This document shows positions 38,390-49,334 of a stretch of DNA of 64,000 nt, piece after piece. The translations under genes and the position numbers were made by a program. Every line of letters begins with the position of its first letter. The stretch's first letter is position 1. Source of the DNA: Alviniconcha marisindica (taxonomy: Eukaryota > Mollusca > Gastropoda > Provannidae); NCBI GenBank assembly GCA_018857735.1, contig JABMCL010000715.1, positions 175,001 through 239,000 on the forward strand. The letters are read 5' to 3'. The notes below the pieces were generated by a model. That model was not told where the DNA came from, did no database searches, and saw only the letters and a program-made list of their open reading frames with translations.

Positions 38390-41300
38390 CATGTGTGAGA
38401 GAGAGAGAGAGCACTTGTGTGATGGCAGCATTCATCTGGGTACCCAGGGTGATACTGTAAACCTCCCCTCCCCACCCCACCCTGTGACACTGGAGATCCC
38501 AGTCGCAGACTTACATTTCACCTCGGTGTCCTCCAGAACGGACGGCGGTGGAGCAATGGCGGCCCCTCCTCCTGCTGCACACACACAAGAAACCAGTGAC
38601 TCATCAACAGCACTGTCAACACACCGGTGGCTCATCAACAGCGCTGTCAACACACCGGTGGCTCATCAACAGCGCTGTCAACACACCGGTGGCCCATCAA
38701 CAGCGCTGTCAACACACCGGTGGCCCATCAACAGCGCTGTCAACACACCGGTGGCCCATCAACAGCGCTGTCAACACACCGGCGGCCCTCAACAACGGTG
38801 GTCAACAGCACACGGCGGCCCATCAACAGCGCTGTCAACACACCGGTGGCCCATCAACAGCGCTGTCAACACACCGGGGCCCATCAACAGCGCTGTCAAC
38901 ACACCGGTGGCCCATCAACAGCCTGTCAACACACCGGTGGCCCATCAACAGCGCTGTCAACACACCGGTGGCCCATCAACAGCGCTGTCAACACACCGGT
39001 GGCCCATCAACAGCGCTGTCAACACACCGGTGGCTCATCAACAGCGCTGTCAACACACCAGTGGCTCATCAACAGCGCTGTCAACACACCAGTGGCTCAT
39101 CAACAGTGCTGTCAACACACCTGTGGCTCACCAACACACAGTGGCTCATCAACAGCACTGTCAACACACCGGTGGCTCATCAACAGCACTGTCAACACAC
39201 CAATGGCTCATCAACAGCACTGTCAACACACCGGTGGCTCATCAACAGCGCTGTCAACACACCAGCAGCTCATCAACAGCACTGTCAACACACCAGTGGC
39301 TCATCAACAGTGCTGTCAACACACCCATAACTCACTGAGGCAAACTTTCAACAACAGCATGCAAGAAAGACAAAACCCCAATGATCCATACCGTTGCAGG
39401 AACAGAAGAAACCAAAGTGAGAACTGGACAGGATGTCCTCATTTTGTACAGCTGCTGACTGGACCTGGAGTTCAGACAAACACCTTCTCAGCCGTTATTA
39501 AAATTTCAGTGTTACTTTACATCCACAGAAACCGTTAGGCTTATTAGGGACGGGGAGTCCAGGACGGCCACCTTGACTTTCACACAGCTCCTGAGCTCTG
39601 TGTCTCAGCCTTTCAAAAGACATCGCATCGCTATTTGTACCATTATGCTGAGGAATAAAACAAAGTGTACTCTGCATCAGTCGGGCAGCCACAGCTGCTT
39701 GTTTATCCGTACCTCTGCTTCGGTCGATCTCTTCCTCCTCCTCCTCTTCTTTGCGCTTACGCATGCTGTCCATCTCCTTGCCGTCCCCTCCCCGCTTCTG
39801 TCGCCTGCACACCAACAACACAGATACGCTACACACTGCCTACACACCAACAACACAGATACACTACACACTGCCTGCATACCAACAACACAGATATACA
39901 CTGTTGGCACACCAACAACACAGATACACACTGTCTGCACACCAATAGCACAGATACACACTGCTGGCACACCAACAACACAGATACACACTGTCTGCAC
40001 ATCAACACCACAGATACACACTGCCTGCACACAACAACACAGATACACACTGCACACCAACACCACAGATACACACTGCACACCAACACACAATACACAC
40101 TGCTCACACCAACACACACATACACACTGCCTACACACCAACAACACAGATACACACTGCCTGCACACCAACACCAGATACACACTGCCTGCACACCAAC
40201 ACCAGATACACACTGCACACCAACACCGCAGATATACACTGTCTGCACACCAACAACACAGATACACACTGCCTGCACACAACACCACAGATACACACTG
40301 CACACCAACACCACAGACACACACTGCCTGCACACCAACACCACAGATACACACTGCCTGCACACCAACACCAGATACACACTGCCTGCACACCAACACC
40401 ACAGATACACACTGCCTGCACACCAACACAGTACACACTGCTGCACACCAAACAGATACACACTGCCTGCACACCAACACACAGATACACACTGCCTGCA
40501 CACCAACACCACAGATACACACTGCCTGCACACCAACAACACAGATACACACTGCCTGCACACCAACACCACAGATACACACTGCCTGCACACAACACCA
40601 CAGATACACACTGCACACCAACACCACAGACACACACTGCCTGCACACCAACACCACAGATACACACTGCCTGCACACCAACACAGCTACACACACATCA
40701 AGAACACAGATATGCACAGCCTGCACACCAAGAACACAGATGCACTCAGCCTGCACAACACACAGACAGAACAGTTACCCTGACAAATTCTACTTGGCCA
40801 TCTTCATTTTTCAACTGTTTGCTAAAGGTTCTGAAGTTAAGGGGTGGTCAGCCGGGGGGGAGGCAACCCTACTGATAATAAAATACTCCTGTGGAGCCTC
40901 TGGTTTGAACCTTTTTGGGTTTGGTCAAAATATGAACTGAGAACATAAAAAACATCCGTTGTTGTTGCCTCTTTCCCGCAACTCTGAATGAAGACAAACT
41001 GCTTTCCTCATCGTTTCTGCACTTTTCTTCTAAATACATCAGTGTCACATGTTTGTTTGTTTTTTAAACCATAACCCTGGGTTAAAACAAATCGTTACCT
41101 TTCTTCATTGTCTTTGCGCCTTTCCTCTTCCTTCTTTTCCTTCTTCTTTTTCACCAGTTCCTCATACTCATTGGGCACCAGCGGGTTGTACTCATCGGTG
41201 ACCCCGGTGAAGGATGGAATAGCTTCTGAGGCGATGAACGGGGCTGCGGAGCTGACAGCGATTGGCACAGAGGGCATAGCAGCTCTTTCAATCTGACACA

Positions 41301-43543
41301 CAAACCAAGCAGTTCACATCCCTTTTAATCTGACACATAAGTCAAGCAGTTCACATCCCTTTTAATCTGACACATAAGTCAAGCAGTTCACATCCCTTTT
41401 AATCTGACACATAAGTCAAGCAGTTCACATCCCTTTCAATCTGACACATAAGTCAAGCAGTTCACATCCCTTTCAATCTGACACATAAGTCAAGCAGTTC
41501 ACATCCCTTTCAATCTGACACATAAGTCAAGCAGTTCACATCCCTTTCAATCTGACACATAAGTCAAGCAGTTCACATCCCTTTCAATCTGACACATAAG
41601 TCAAGCAGTTCACATCCCTTTTAATCTGACACACAAGTCAAGCAGTTCACATCCCTTTTAATCTGACACATAAGTCAAGCAGTTCACATCCCTTTTAATC
41701 TGACACATAAGTCAAGCAGTTCACATCCCTTTTAATCTGACACATAAGTCAAGCAGTTCACATCCCTTTCAATCTGACACGTAAGTCAAGCAGTTCACAT
41801 CCCTTTTAATCTGACACATAAGTCAAGCAGTTCACATCCCTTTCAATCTGACACACAAGTCAAGCAGTTCACATCCCTTTCAATTTGACACACAAGTCAA
41901 GCAGTTCACATCCCTTTCAATCTGACACACAAGCCAAGCAGTTCACATCAGTAATCCACAGACGAAAAAGTCCAAAAAAAAAAAAACTTTTCTTTTTTTA
42001 AATAGAATTCTTTCCCCTGCCTTACCATGTCAAGTTGTCCTATCTCTGTGTTACCTAACTTTCGTTCCTGTCTGTTTCCAGCGACACTGACAGGTAGGGA
42101 CTTTTGCAGGAGCCTTCAGGTATTGTGGCGCTTCTCTTTCTCTTGTCATTGTGTGCTTTGATTGGACTGGATTTCTTTGTTTGTTGCTGCTGGCTTTTAT
42201 CTAGTTTATCTTTTTTTCTTCTTCTTCATTTCTGCTCCTTCTCCACTAACAAAATGGGCACCAAACAATACAACCATTACAAATACTGTCACGACCAGAA
42301 TTTGAATGATAACATGCACGTGAGACATTGACACTTCCTCCTTTTGTGGACTGTAGGAGAGCCTCAGCTAGAAATAATTCCTTTCTCTTTCACTGAATAA
42401 ACAACTTCATCAGACTGAAGGTGATCACGCAAATTCACCACGTTGAAGGTGACCACGCAAATTCTCCAGGTTGATGGTGATCATGCAAATTGACCACGTT
42501 GAAGGTGACCACGCAAATTCACCAGGTTGAAGGTGACCATGCAAACTGACTAGGCTGAAGGTGATCACACAAATTCACCAGGTTGCAGCTGACCACACAA
42601 AATCACCAGGTTGAAGGTGACCACGCAAATTCAACAGGTTGAAGGTGACCACACAAATTCACCAGGCTGAACATGACCACATATTCACCAGGTTCAAGGT
42701 GACCACACAAATTCACCAGGTTAAAGGTGACCACGCAAATTCACCAGGTTGAAGGTGACCACACAAATTCACCACAAATTCACCAGGTTGAAGGCGACCA
42801 CACAAATTCACCAGGTTAAAGTAAGTAAGTAAATTGGTGTTTTACGCCCAGTCAACCAGTATGGTTATATCAGGGCGATCACCAGGTTAAAGGTGACCAC
42901 ACAAATTCACCAGGTTGAAGGTGACCATGCAAATTCACCGGGTTGGAGGTGACCACACAAATTCACCAGGTCAAAATGACCCACTTCATGAGGCTGAAGG
43001 CGAAATAACTTAAGACAGGGTAAGATGAAGTAACTTAAGACATGGTGAGTAAGATGAAGTAACTTAAGACATGGTGAGTAAGATGAAGTAACTTAAGACA
43101 GGGTGAGTCCCCACAATTCACCAGGCTGAAGGTGACCACACAAACTCGCCAGGTTCAAGGCGACCACACAAATTCACCAGATCGAAATGACCCACTTCAT
43201 GGAACTGAAGGTGAAGTAACTTAAGACAGGGTGAGTAAGATGAAGTAACTTAAGACAGGGTGAATTCGCCCCCCCCCCCCCCCACCCCCACTGGTGAGCG
43301 CCAAGGCCTGTGGCTTCCCCTTATTCAGCCGTCCACTCACTTTGCCTGTCTGCAGGTTGAAGCTGATGGGTCCATCCTCCGCATGCCTCTTCAGGTCCAC
43401 CACTGGCGCCAGCACACTCTGCCGCTGTCTCTGACCACATAACAGGGGCAGACAAACGGTAACAACGGGCGACAGGGCATCAAAGTGCTCTTGTTCAAAG
43501 TGGGATTGTCATGACAGTTTACCTCCATCCCTATCAGTCTGCA

Positions 43544-43612
<69 letters not shown>

Positions 43613-44943
43613 CATATTTTGCAGTTATGCTTGAACCCTTGTCTACATTCTGTGTTACTGTTAGCTTTTTTCTTTTTCTTACATATATTTTTTACTGCTG
43701 ATAACATTTCCACCTCAATGTACATTATGTGTGTTATACTATGCTTGTTCAGCGCTTTGAGCTGCAGGGTATGTGCTTTACAAATTTCCATTATTATTAT
43801 TATTATTATTATAGCACACTTTGACTTTGTACCTTTGTCTGAAGGAGGGATGCTTTCTTGGCCTGCAGCTGAGACTGAAGCAGCTTGTAGCCTGGCGACC
43901 AGCCCGCTGGGAAAACACAGTTTTAAACAGTCAGCTTGTTAGTCATGGCTTTCAACATCCCCTCAAACACCCAGCTGCATTAGGCTGGTTTCAAACGGCA
44001 ACTTATCAAGCATCACGCCAAATCAAACATGAACACAAAGAGAGTAGTAAATTATTGACCAGCTCACAGACAAAACAAAACAAACAAAGAAGAATGATAA
44101 ATGAACTCTCCTCTGACCCTGATATATAAAATATATGTAATACTTAAAACTAAAGTGACTAAAGTGACTAAAATTATTTACCAGCTCACAGACAAAACAA
44201 AACAAACAAAGAAGAATGATAAATGAACTCTCCTCTGACCTTGATATATATAAAATATATGTAAAACTTAAAACTAAAGTGACCCATTTTCACCAAATAA
44301 AAAAGGCACTTAGTTCACTGGGGGGGGTGATGAGAAGTGAGCCAGTTTGGCCAAGCGGTAAGGCATTAGGCTGGTAGTGGTAAGCAGAGGTGACTTCAGT
44401 CTGAATCTGCTTCGGCTCTCCTTTCTCTTCAAAAGTTGCGGTCTGTGGACGCTGTCTTGTGACCTTGTCCCTCACAATTATGAAACGTTAAAACGGCTCT
44501 CATCGCTTATTCTTAATCTTATTCTTAATGCACGAGTCATTCTGGTGGTGACGGTGCAGCAATAGATATAATCTCCCTCCCCCCCCCCCCCCCCCCCACC
44601 TCCATGCCCCCTTCCCCCATCTTCTCCCGTCCCTAATAGAAGCCTTCTGGTTACTGGGGGTTGATACAAATGCTAGCAGTAGTAGACTAGGTGCCTGTAG
44701 ACAAACACAAGACTGGAGAGGGACAAGCACTGTTTACTTCACTCTCTGCTTCAGTTCAGGAACTCTAATAATAGCATAATTATATTATAACGTGTACGCT
44801 AATGTGCAACCTGTAAGCTGTTTTACTTTAAGTGTTAAAAGTGGACGAGAGAAGTGCATGCGGGAGTGAGGCAACTCACGGACAGTTTTGGTGCTGCCAG
44901 TGGTCTCCTTGTTGTCGATGTCCAATCCGTCGTACAGAGACAT
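32056..44943 (-). CDS. RBM17: RBM17/SPF45 splicing factor (12 exons, 376 aa)
   Basis: Exons on the minus strand: 44943-44880, 43906-43833, 43430-43341, 41292-41099, 39804-39713, 38574-38515, 37345-37309, 36292-36141, 35264-35173, 34202-34104, 33139-33067, 32159-32056. All are GT-AG with consistent phase. The product is 376 residues against 401 in human. It starts MSLYD, then YKLLQSQLQ and VLAPVVDLKR, a charged Lys/Glu segment, GGGAAIAPPPS, a G-patch (about residues 205-248, YGYREGQGLGK) and a C-terminal UHM/RRM (about 286-372, NMVGPGEVDEDLE) with the R350-Y351-F352 motif that binds ULM peptides of SF3B1, SF1 and U2AF. SPF45 works in 3' splice-site recognition in the early spliceosome (family knowledge). 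Introns 3, 4 and 9 contain arrays of copied acceptors, and most other introns contain other minisatellites. Confidence 0.96.
32335..32890. repeat. Short repeats in RBM17 intron 11
   Basis: 32335-32670 holds about 20 irregular copies of gtctaaatgagcccagt. 32700-32890 holds three ~55-bp units with acagttaactgacacaagta and cctttg. On the minus strand the latter read caaag, gtacttgtg, reminiscent of the exon 11 donor (caaag, gtaagg), but the match is too short to call a copied junction. Confidence 0.75.
33656..33853 (+). mobile_element. Fold-back element FB, half copy
   Basis: Matches one arm and centre of the FB family: gaatgactgccagcatt, gtttaagtgtcgttttgtgg, atttgcatactgtg and aagcattcgtttgaacct. 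The opposite arm is missing. Lies in RBM17 intron 10. Confidence 0.75.
34203..35045. repeat. Minisatellite of splice acceptors, RBM17 intron 9
   Basis: More than 20 units of about 25 to 42 bp abut exon 10. On the minus strand each reads gttgatg...ggtggtgtgtgcag followed by aaagaaaaa, copying the polypyrimidine-poor acceptor ggtggtgtgtgcag that precedes exon 10 at 34202. The copied exon portion is only one or two bases. Confidence 0.88.
35283..35745. repeat. 47-bp minisatellite in RBM17 intron 8
   Basis: About ten units of 46 or 47 bp containing gtaaccatagtgctaatgat and ggttcacaact. They are highly uniform, with decayed units to about 35960. No splice-site copy. Confidence 0.93.
36355..36645. 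repeat. Irregular tggtggggagttttgcc repeats, RBM17 intron 7
   Basis: About 14 units of 15 to 30 bp containing cctggtggggagttttg. Strongly G-rich on the plus strand, and starting about 55 bp from exon 8. Confidence 0.85.
36716..37100. repeat. Two tandem-repeat blocks, RBM17 intron 7
   Basis: 36721-36870 is three 50-bp units containing ctgtactgtgcagacatgcc. 36945-37098 is two ~80-bp units containing ttgaaacagcaccagcataa. Confidence 0.88.
37355..38118. repeat. ~113-bp tandem repeat, RBM17 intron 6
   Basis: About seven units containing cacatgttcagatctgaccc and agctttgacctgttagtatt. The first partial unit starts about 10 bp from exon 7. Units fall into subtypes by tgcccacgg, ctccatggc and tgttcacag. 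Confidence 0.92.
38338..38412. repeat. (GT)n/(GA)n microsatellite
   Basis: GT run at 38340-38390 and GA run at 38397-38410 in RBM17 intron 6. The following ~60 bp (gcacttgtgtgatggcagca) resembles 33850-33925. Confidence 0.9.
38595..39335. repeat. 31-bp minisatellite in RBM17 intron 5
   Basis: About 24 units of 31 bp containing catcaacagcgctgtcaaca with the variants ggtggccc and ggtggctc. It begins about 20 bp from exon 6 (38574) but does not clearly include the acceptor. Confidence 0.92.
39511..39600 (+). mobile_element. Interspersed repeat family R1, 3' fragment
   Basis: Matches the 3' half of R1 (gttactttacatccacagaa ... tttcacacagctcctga), in RBM17 intron 5. Confidence 0.7.
39806..40775. 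repeat. Minisatellite of splice acceptors, RBM17 intron 4
   Basis: About 33 units of 22 to 30 bp directly precede exon 5 (39804). On the minus strand each reads tatctgtggtgttggtgtgcag followed by gcagtg. The true junction is ttggtgtgcag then gcgacag. The first unit is joined to the exon. Confidence 0.9.
41293..41950. repeat. 37-bp minisatellite of splice acceptors, RBM17 intron 3
   Basis: About 18 highly uniform 37-bp units. On the minus strand each ends cttatgtgtcag and is followed by attaaaaggg or attgaaaggg, copying the true junction (tgtgtcag, attgaaagagc at 41292). The copied exon part is ~9 bases. Confidence 0.93.
42410..43265. repeat. ~28-bp minisatellite in RBM17 intron 3
   Basis: About 25 units containing aaggtgaccacacaaattca plus ccaggtt, then three longer units with gatgaagtaacttaagacag. 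Interrupted at 42830-42880 by a fragment of a dispersed repeat (ggtgttttacgcccagtcaa). Confidence 0.88.
43547..43608. repeat. (GT)n microsatellite
   Basis: GT run of about 60 bp in RBM17 intron 2. Confidence 0.95.
43720..43815 (+). mobile_element. Dispersed repeat R3 (SINE-like 3' end)
   Basis: Contains cttgttcagcgctttgagct and ctttacaaatttccattatt followed by a (ATT)n tail. The reverse complement is present at 63218-63303. Such ends with a short A/T-rich repeat tail are typical of SINEs. Confidence 0.7.
44050..44288. repeat. Two tandem copies of a ~115-bp unit, RBM17 intron 1
   Basis: The segment from ccagctcacagacaaaacaa to aaacttaaaactaaagtgac occurs twice, with few differences. Confidence 0.85.
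44340..44385 (+). other. tRNA-like box A fragment
   Basis: The phrase gtttggccaagcggtaaggc resembles the 5' end and box A of a class II tRNA or SINE head. No matching anticodon arm, box B or acceptor partner follows. Confidence 0.3.
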
Positions 44944-44999
44944 GACTGCTTCTTCAAATTACAGCCCACTTCTCAGTTCCCTGTTGCTACAAACCACAA

Positions 45000-46640
45000 A
45001 ACAGTTAAAGATAAAACACAAGTTGTGCCTTTTAAGTTGTACCTTTTTTCTTCTTTTTTTTACACACAAAACAACAAACATCTGTCAAGGTAGGTAGGTA
45101 GTGTTGCTTAATGTCCTCAGATGTCAGTTGACATATTAGGGACAAGCTGAGACCAATGCTGAAGCATTGTTCAGTATAGCTTTGTCCACAGAAACCAGAA
45201 GGCGCGTTAGGACGGACAGCCCAGGATGGCCACCTCGACTCTCACACAGCTCCTGAACTATGACATCTGTCAACTTTGTAATAAAACTAATATATATATA
45301 TATATATACTGTAGTCAGATGTCATGTGACATGTTACTGTCATATATATATATGAAATGTTACTGTCAAAGTGTCATGCGAAGCGCCACCATCTTTCCTG
45401 CCTCTTTAAGTTTACTCGGTGGACTGATATAATTACTGCTAATAAACTTTAACTCAAAGTGGTTTAAGTTGGGCATGCAGTGGGGTACTGCAGATGAAGA
45501 AATTAAGGTCACCTCTACTGAGAACCCAGAGCTGACAAATGTTCTCCTTTTATTAGTTTCAAAGCCTTGAGACTTGAGTAGGTGAGAATATTGCCCACTG
45601 CCAGGAATTTCCTTCTTGTCCTTGTTTCTACCTTCCTGGTTCATTCGCCTTAATTTTTTTCCAAATCCACTCCCTACTTTTTAACTACATTAGTTTTGCT
45701 TAACAGTTTCCCATATAAGCCCACAGAATAAAACAGTCATCTTCATCTTGCTCATACTGTCATAGTTACTGTAAATTGTAAATGATTCAAGCTGGTTCCT
45801 GCGGTGAGTGTCTACGGATAATGGAATACATACTGTACCAAAACATGTGTGAACTGTTTTTGTGCATTAATAATATAGATCTATAGTTGTTGTTTTTTTC
45901 ATGTTGTAACACTAACACTGTGACAGTGAATTAGACAAACCTGTGATTCAGTGACTTGTGTTCTGAACTAGTATAATTTAAAGAAATTTGGAATGTGTGA
46001 TTCATCCTGGGGTGACCATACATAGTTGACAGGACATTAAAATCCAAGAATTATCTAATTAATATAAAGTTGGTAAACAAGCTACAGTTGTGAAATTTTG
46101 TTCAGCTTTGACATTAACTATGAAGACACATTTTGCACAATATCTCAATTCAGTTTAGTTCAGAGGTTGCAAATATGCAGAAAATCTGTGTTAACTTTTA
46201 AGCAAAACAAAACTGTCTGATACAAGTCCTGAAATGTCATGCATGCATTTATCATGTAATTATAATATGCACTCGCAAACACACACACACCACACACACA
46301 ATCAAGATCACCATCACAGAATACACTTGAAAGTTCAATAAAAACTTTCTCTGACAGCAGGTGCCAAATCAGTTATCATCTGAAATGTATCACCTTTTAC
46401 ACTGGCTAGACCAGATGATAATCTACAATTGGTACCAATGTTTGCAAATGAGACTTATGTGACCATGGCAACCAAATGCTTGGCCAAATGTTTTGTTCAC
46501 ACACTAGCAGTAGCAATAAACAGCATACTGCTTGGCATACTAGTACAGAAACAGGTGTATCACGACTGGCTGTATAATCAGATTATCAGTTAAATTGTCT
46601 TGTGAAGAAGAGGAAGTTTACTGGATTATTAATTAACCAG

Positions 46641-46645
<5 letters not shown>
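45000..46645. other. Spacer 5' of RBM17
   Basis: Apart from the R1 copy (45100-45262) and a TA run (45290-45310), this is AT-rich single-copy sequence. A 92-codon minus-strand frame (45366-45644) has no recognisable similarity. Confidence 0.5.
45100..45262 (+). mobile_element. Interspersed repeat family R1, copy 2
   Basis: Full-length match to 22105-22270, from gtgttgcttaatgtcctcag to acacagctcctgaactatga. It is preceded by a taggtaggta run. Confidence 0.75.
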
Positions 46646-46648
<3 letters not shown>

Positions 46649-46701
<53 letters not shown>

Positions 46702-46844
46702 GTTGTTGTTGTTGTTTAAAGTGTTTGACTAGATATGGGCACTGTCCATAAACACATCATACCCCAATGTCTCTGAGTAATCCAGTTTATTTCTTCTTCT
46801 ACCGCCGGTTCTAATTTTCTTTCTCCGCTTGTGTAACACTAACA

Positions 46845-46901
<57 letters not shown>
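46649..46901. repeat. Two (GT)n microsatellites
   Basis: GT runs at 46649-46700 (continued by ttg repeats to 46717) and 46847-46901. They flank a 37-codon minus-strand frame (46729-46838, KRRKKIRTGG region) that ends in a stop. The frame is preceded by a possible acceptor but does not match the phase of the exon at 47244. Confidence 0.9.
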
Positions 46902-46902
<1 letters not shown>

Positions 46903-47243
46903 ATTGTATACAAGCAACGGATCGCCACTCAAAGCACCATCTGATATGCACGCGCGCACTCCCCTCCCGTCGCATCTATACCTAAAATTAGGTCCAGCGA
47001 CGTATCACATCAAGATCAAGATCAAGATTGTATGCATACTTGTATACAGTGCGGTGTAGACTACACCGTGGGAACGGCACAAACGCGATGAATTTCAAAT
47101 GTGAAGTATTTTGACATTATAAGGATATGGAAATGATGGGGCTAAGTGCATGACAAGATAGATCCGTTCATAAATAAATCTGCGTTTTAACATTAACTCA
47201 AGCTTTCTAAATTTGTATTTTATAAATCAAAACAAAAACGCAC

Positions 47244-47434
47244 CTGATAACAGACGTAAAAACCGGAACTTCTATTTCTGAGAACATCCGGTAGGCTTCC
47301 ACGCGAGAAATTAGCCTTTGCAACTGGACAGCCGGTGCATCTCGAAGCATCCACTGGAATCTAGTCCAGGGTCCTTGGTTGTTGCAGTTGTCCCAAATCT
47401 TGTTGGCTTGTTCAGTTCTTGTGCGCCAAAACAT
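47244..47434 (-). CDS. Possible first coding exon of an unknown gene
   Basis: A 63-codon frame starts with Met (MFWRTRTEQANKIWD), has an aromatic-rich natural-looking composition (QGPWTRFQWML), and ends at a good donor (atcag, gtgcgt) in phase 2. No continuation exon in phase could be found between here and RBM17; joining to the acceptor near 46839 would stop after nine codons. I do not recognise the protein. It could be a short gene, a pseudogene fragment or chance. Confidence 0.35.
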
Positions 47435-47439
47435 TGCAT

Positions 47440-48265
47440 GCACACAATGCGGGGGGGTGGAGGGGGGGGGGGGGGCGATATGACAAAACGTAAAATGTAG
47501 ACGCGAGTAAATAAGAGTCAAAACAAAGTCAGTTTTGAATGGACCCAGTGAAAACATGAGGGGTGGGTCAGTTTGTGGACAGTTCCTCGGTTTAGTGACC
47601 ACAGTCGCCAGGCTTATTTTCTGTTAGCATTCTGTTGCTACCTAAATGTCTGGTGTTGACCATGCAGTCTTTTTGTCCTCGGTCAGCGTGTCGAGTATGA
47701 TCAACGGATCATAATCATTGTCAGCCAATGTGGATGAAACCTTTGTTATTGTTGTTATCGGAGCATTGTACTTGAATGGGGTTGAATGTACTCAGGTGTC
47801 GGACTCACATATCACGTATTAGGGACGAAGGAACATTGCACGTTTGTTCTTTCAATTTTGTGGGAATGTTTAACCATGGCTGCTGCAAGAAAGGGAGTTG
47901 TCTCCCCTATACCGTGTCTGAAAATGTACCTCGGGCCACCTCCGATGACCGGTGTTCTTCCGTAAAGTGACCTTCATTATACTGAAGACTGTGTTACTTA
48001 CTGTCAGGGGTTGCGCAACAGTAAACAAACAAACAAACGAACAAAACAGGTCGACACAACACTTTCTGCAAAGTAAGCTACACACTGAAAAATCACAGAC
48101 CTAACGACTACCAGTACTAGACTCAGAGTGTGTGTGTGGGGGGGGGGGGGGGGGGGGGGGGGGGGGAGGCGCTTGTTTGGAGAACGGTAGTGGCGTGTTC
48201 ATCTCATGACTTCGCCATTTTCTTTCTTTTGGGGACTGGGATGTTATCCACAGTGTGTGTGTGAA

Positions 48266-48326
<61 letters not shown>

Positions 48327-49334
48327 AAACCATAAGTGAAGCAATACACCCACAATGCATCCATATGCAATTTAACATGTATTTATCAGAAGCAATGCCA
48401 CAATAAATATGAGTATTTTATTCTTCCTTTTCAAGTGCATATTGTTATCTTAAACAGAAAAACAACAATGTGCAGGTAAATGGTACAAATCATCATACAG
48501 CCACTTCTTCTTTCAACCAAAATGACACTCCTGACAGCTTTCCCTGTGCATGGAGATCCCAAGTTCATGTCACATAAAGCCAGGTGCACAGGGATAAAAT
48601 CTCAAACAGCACCCCTTGACACAACAAATGCTGCCCGTGGCACAACTTCTGTGCCCACCTTACCTTTCATATTGAGCAAAACAGCTCTCTTGTGACACAA
48701 TCTGAACTTGCTTCCGAACATATTGACTGATAAAGGTTTATGTGCTCATGTACAAACTGTTACAGGAGAACTGAACCAAACAAGCATCACAATTCTTACT
48801 GATATGACCAGAATACAAAAAACAAAACATTTTGTGTGTGTGTGCATGTCTACATACATATGTGTGTGAGTGTGTGGATGTGCATACATGTGCATTTGAA
48901 TCTATGTTGTCAATATATGTACATCTAAAGACTGTGTAAGCACTTAGGGCCAGCATGGGTTGGGCGCACAAAGTACCCATTAAATAAATTATTATGTGCT
49001 GTATGTTGCAAGTATGGAATAACACATTCTGAGGTAATTTTACATGAATCTTGATCCTACTGTAGCACGGAACGAAATCAGTCATAAAACTAATAGTCTT
49101 GCATATGAATCTGGATCAGCTACCACCATCCTGACATTGTGACAAGGTCTTTTTTCCACAGTCATGCAACAACCTGTTATTGTTAATCTAGCCAGCACAA
49201 GCTCCACATTCACTAATTCTGAATTCAGTAAATGTGACACTCCTTGCTTCCGTCCTGAGAAACACAGGAATCTGAACCTTCTTCTGGCAGCTGGACGGTC
49301 AACCTACTGCCCATGATCTTTGCCAGGCACCTGT
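47440..49334. other. Spacer between unknown exon and TXNL4B
   Basis: Contains a G run at 47449-47475, about 29 consecutive G at 48138-48166, a GT microsatellite (48252-48326) and a smaller GT stretch near 48834-48880. The TXNL4B 3' UTR should lie in the right part. No exon recognised. Confidence 0.5.

Noticed and set aside
35283..39335. Other RBM17 intronic repeats (introns 5-8) as copied splice sites
   Set aside because: Their units do not contain the AG or GT junction of the neighbouring exon; they were not counted in the boundary pattern.
38295..40940. Frames of 260-455 codons on both strands
   Set aside because: They read across the minisatellites of RBM17 introns 4 and 5.
41293..41950. 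CRISPR-like array
   Set aside because: Units are contiguous 37-bp repeats without unique spacers, in an intron of an animal gene.
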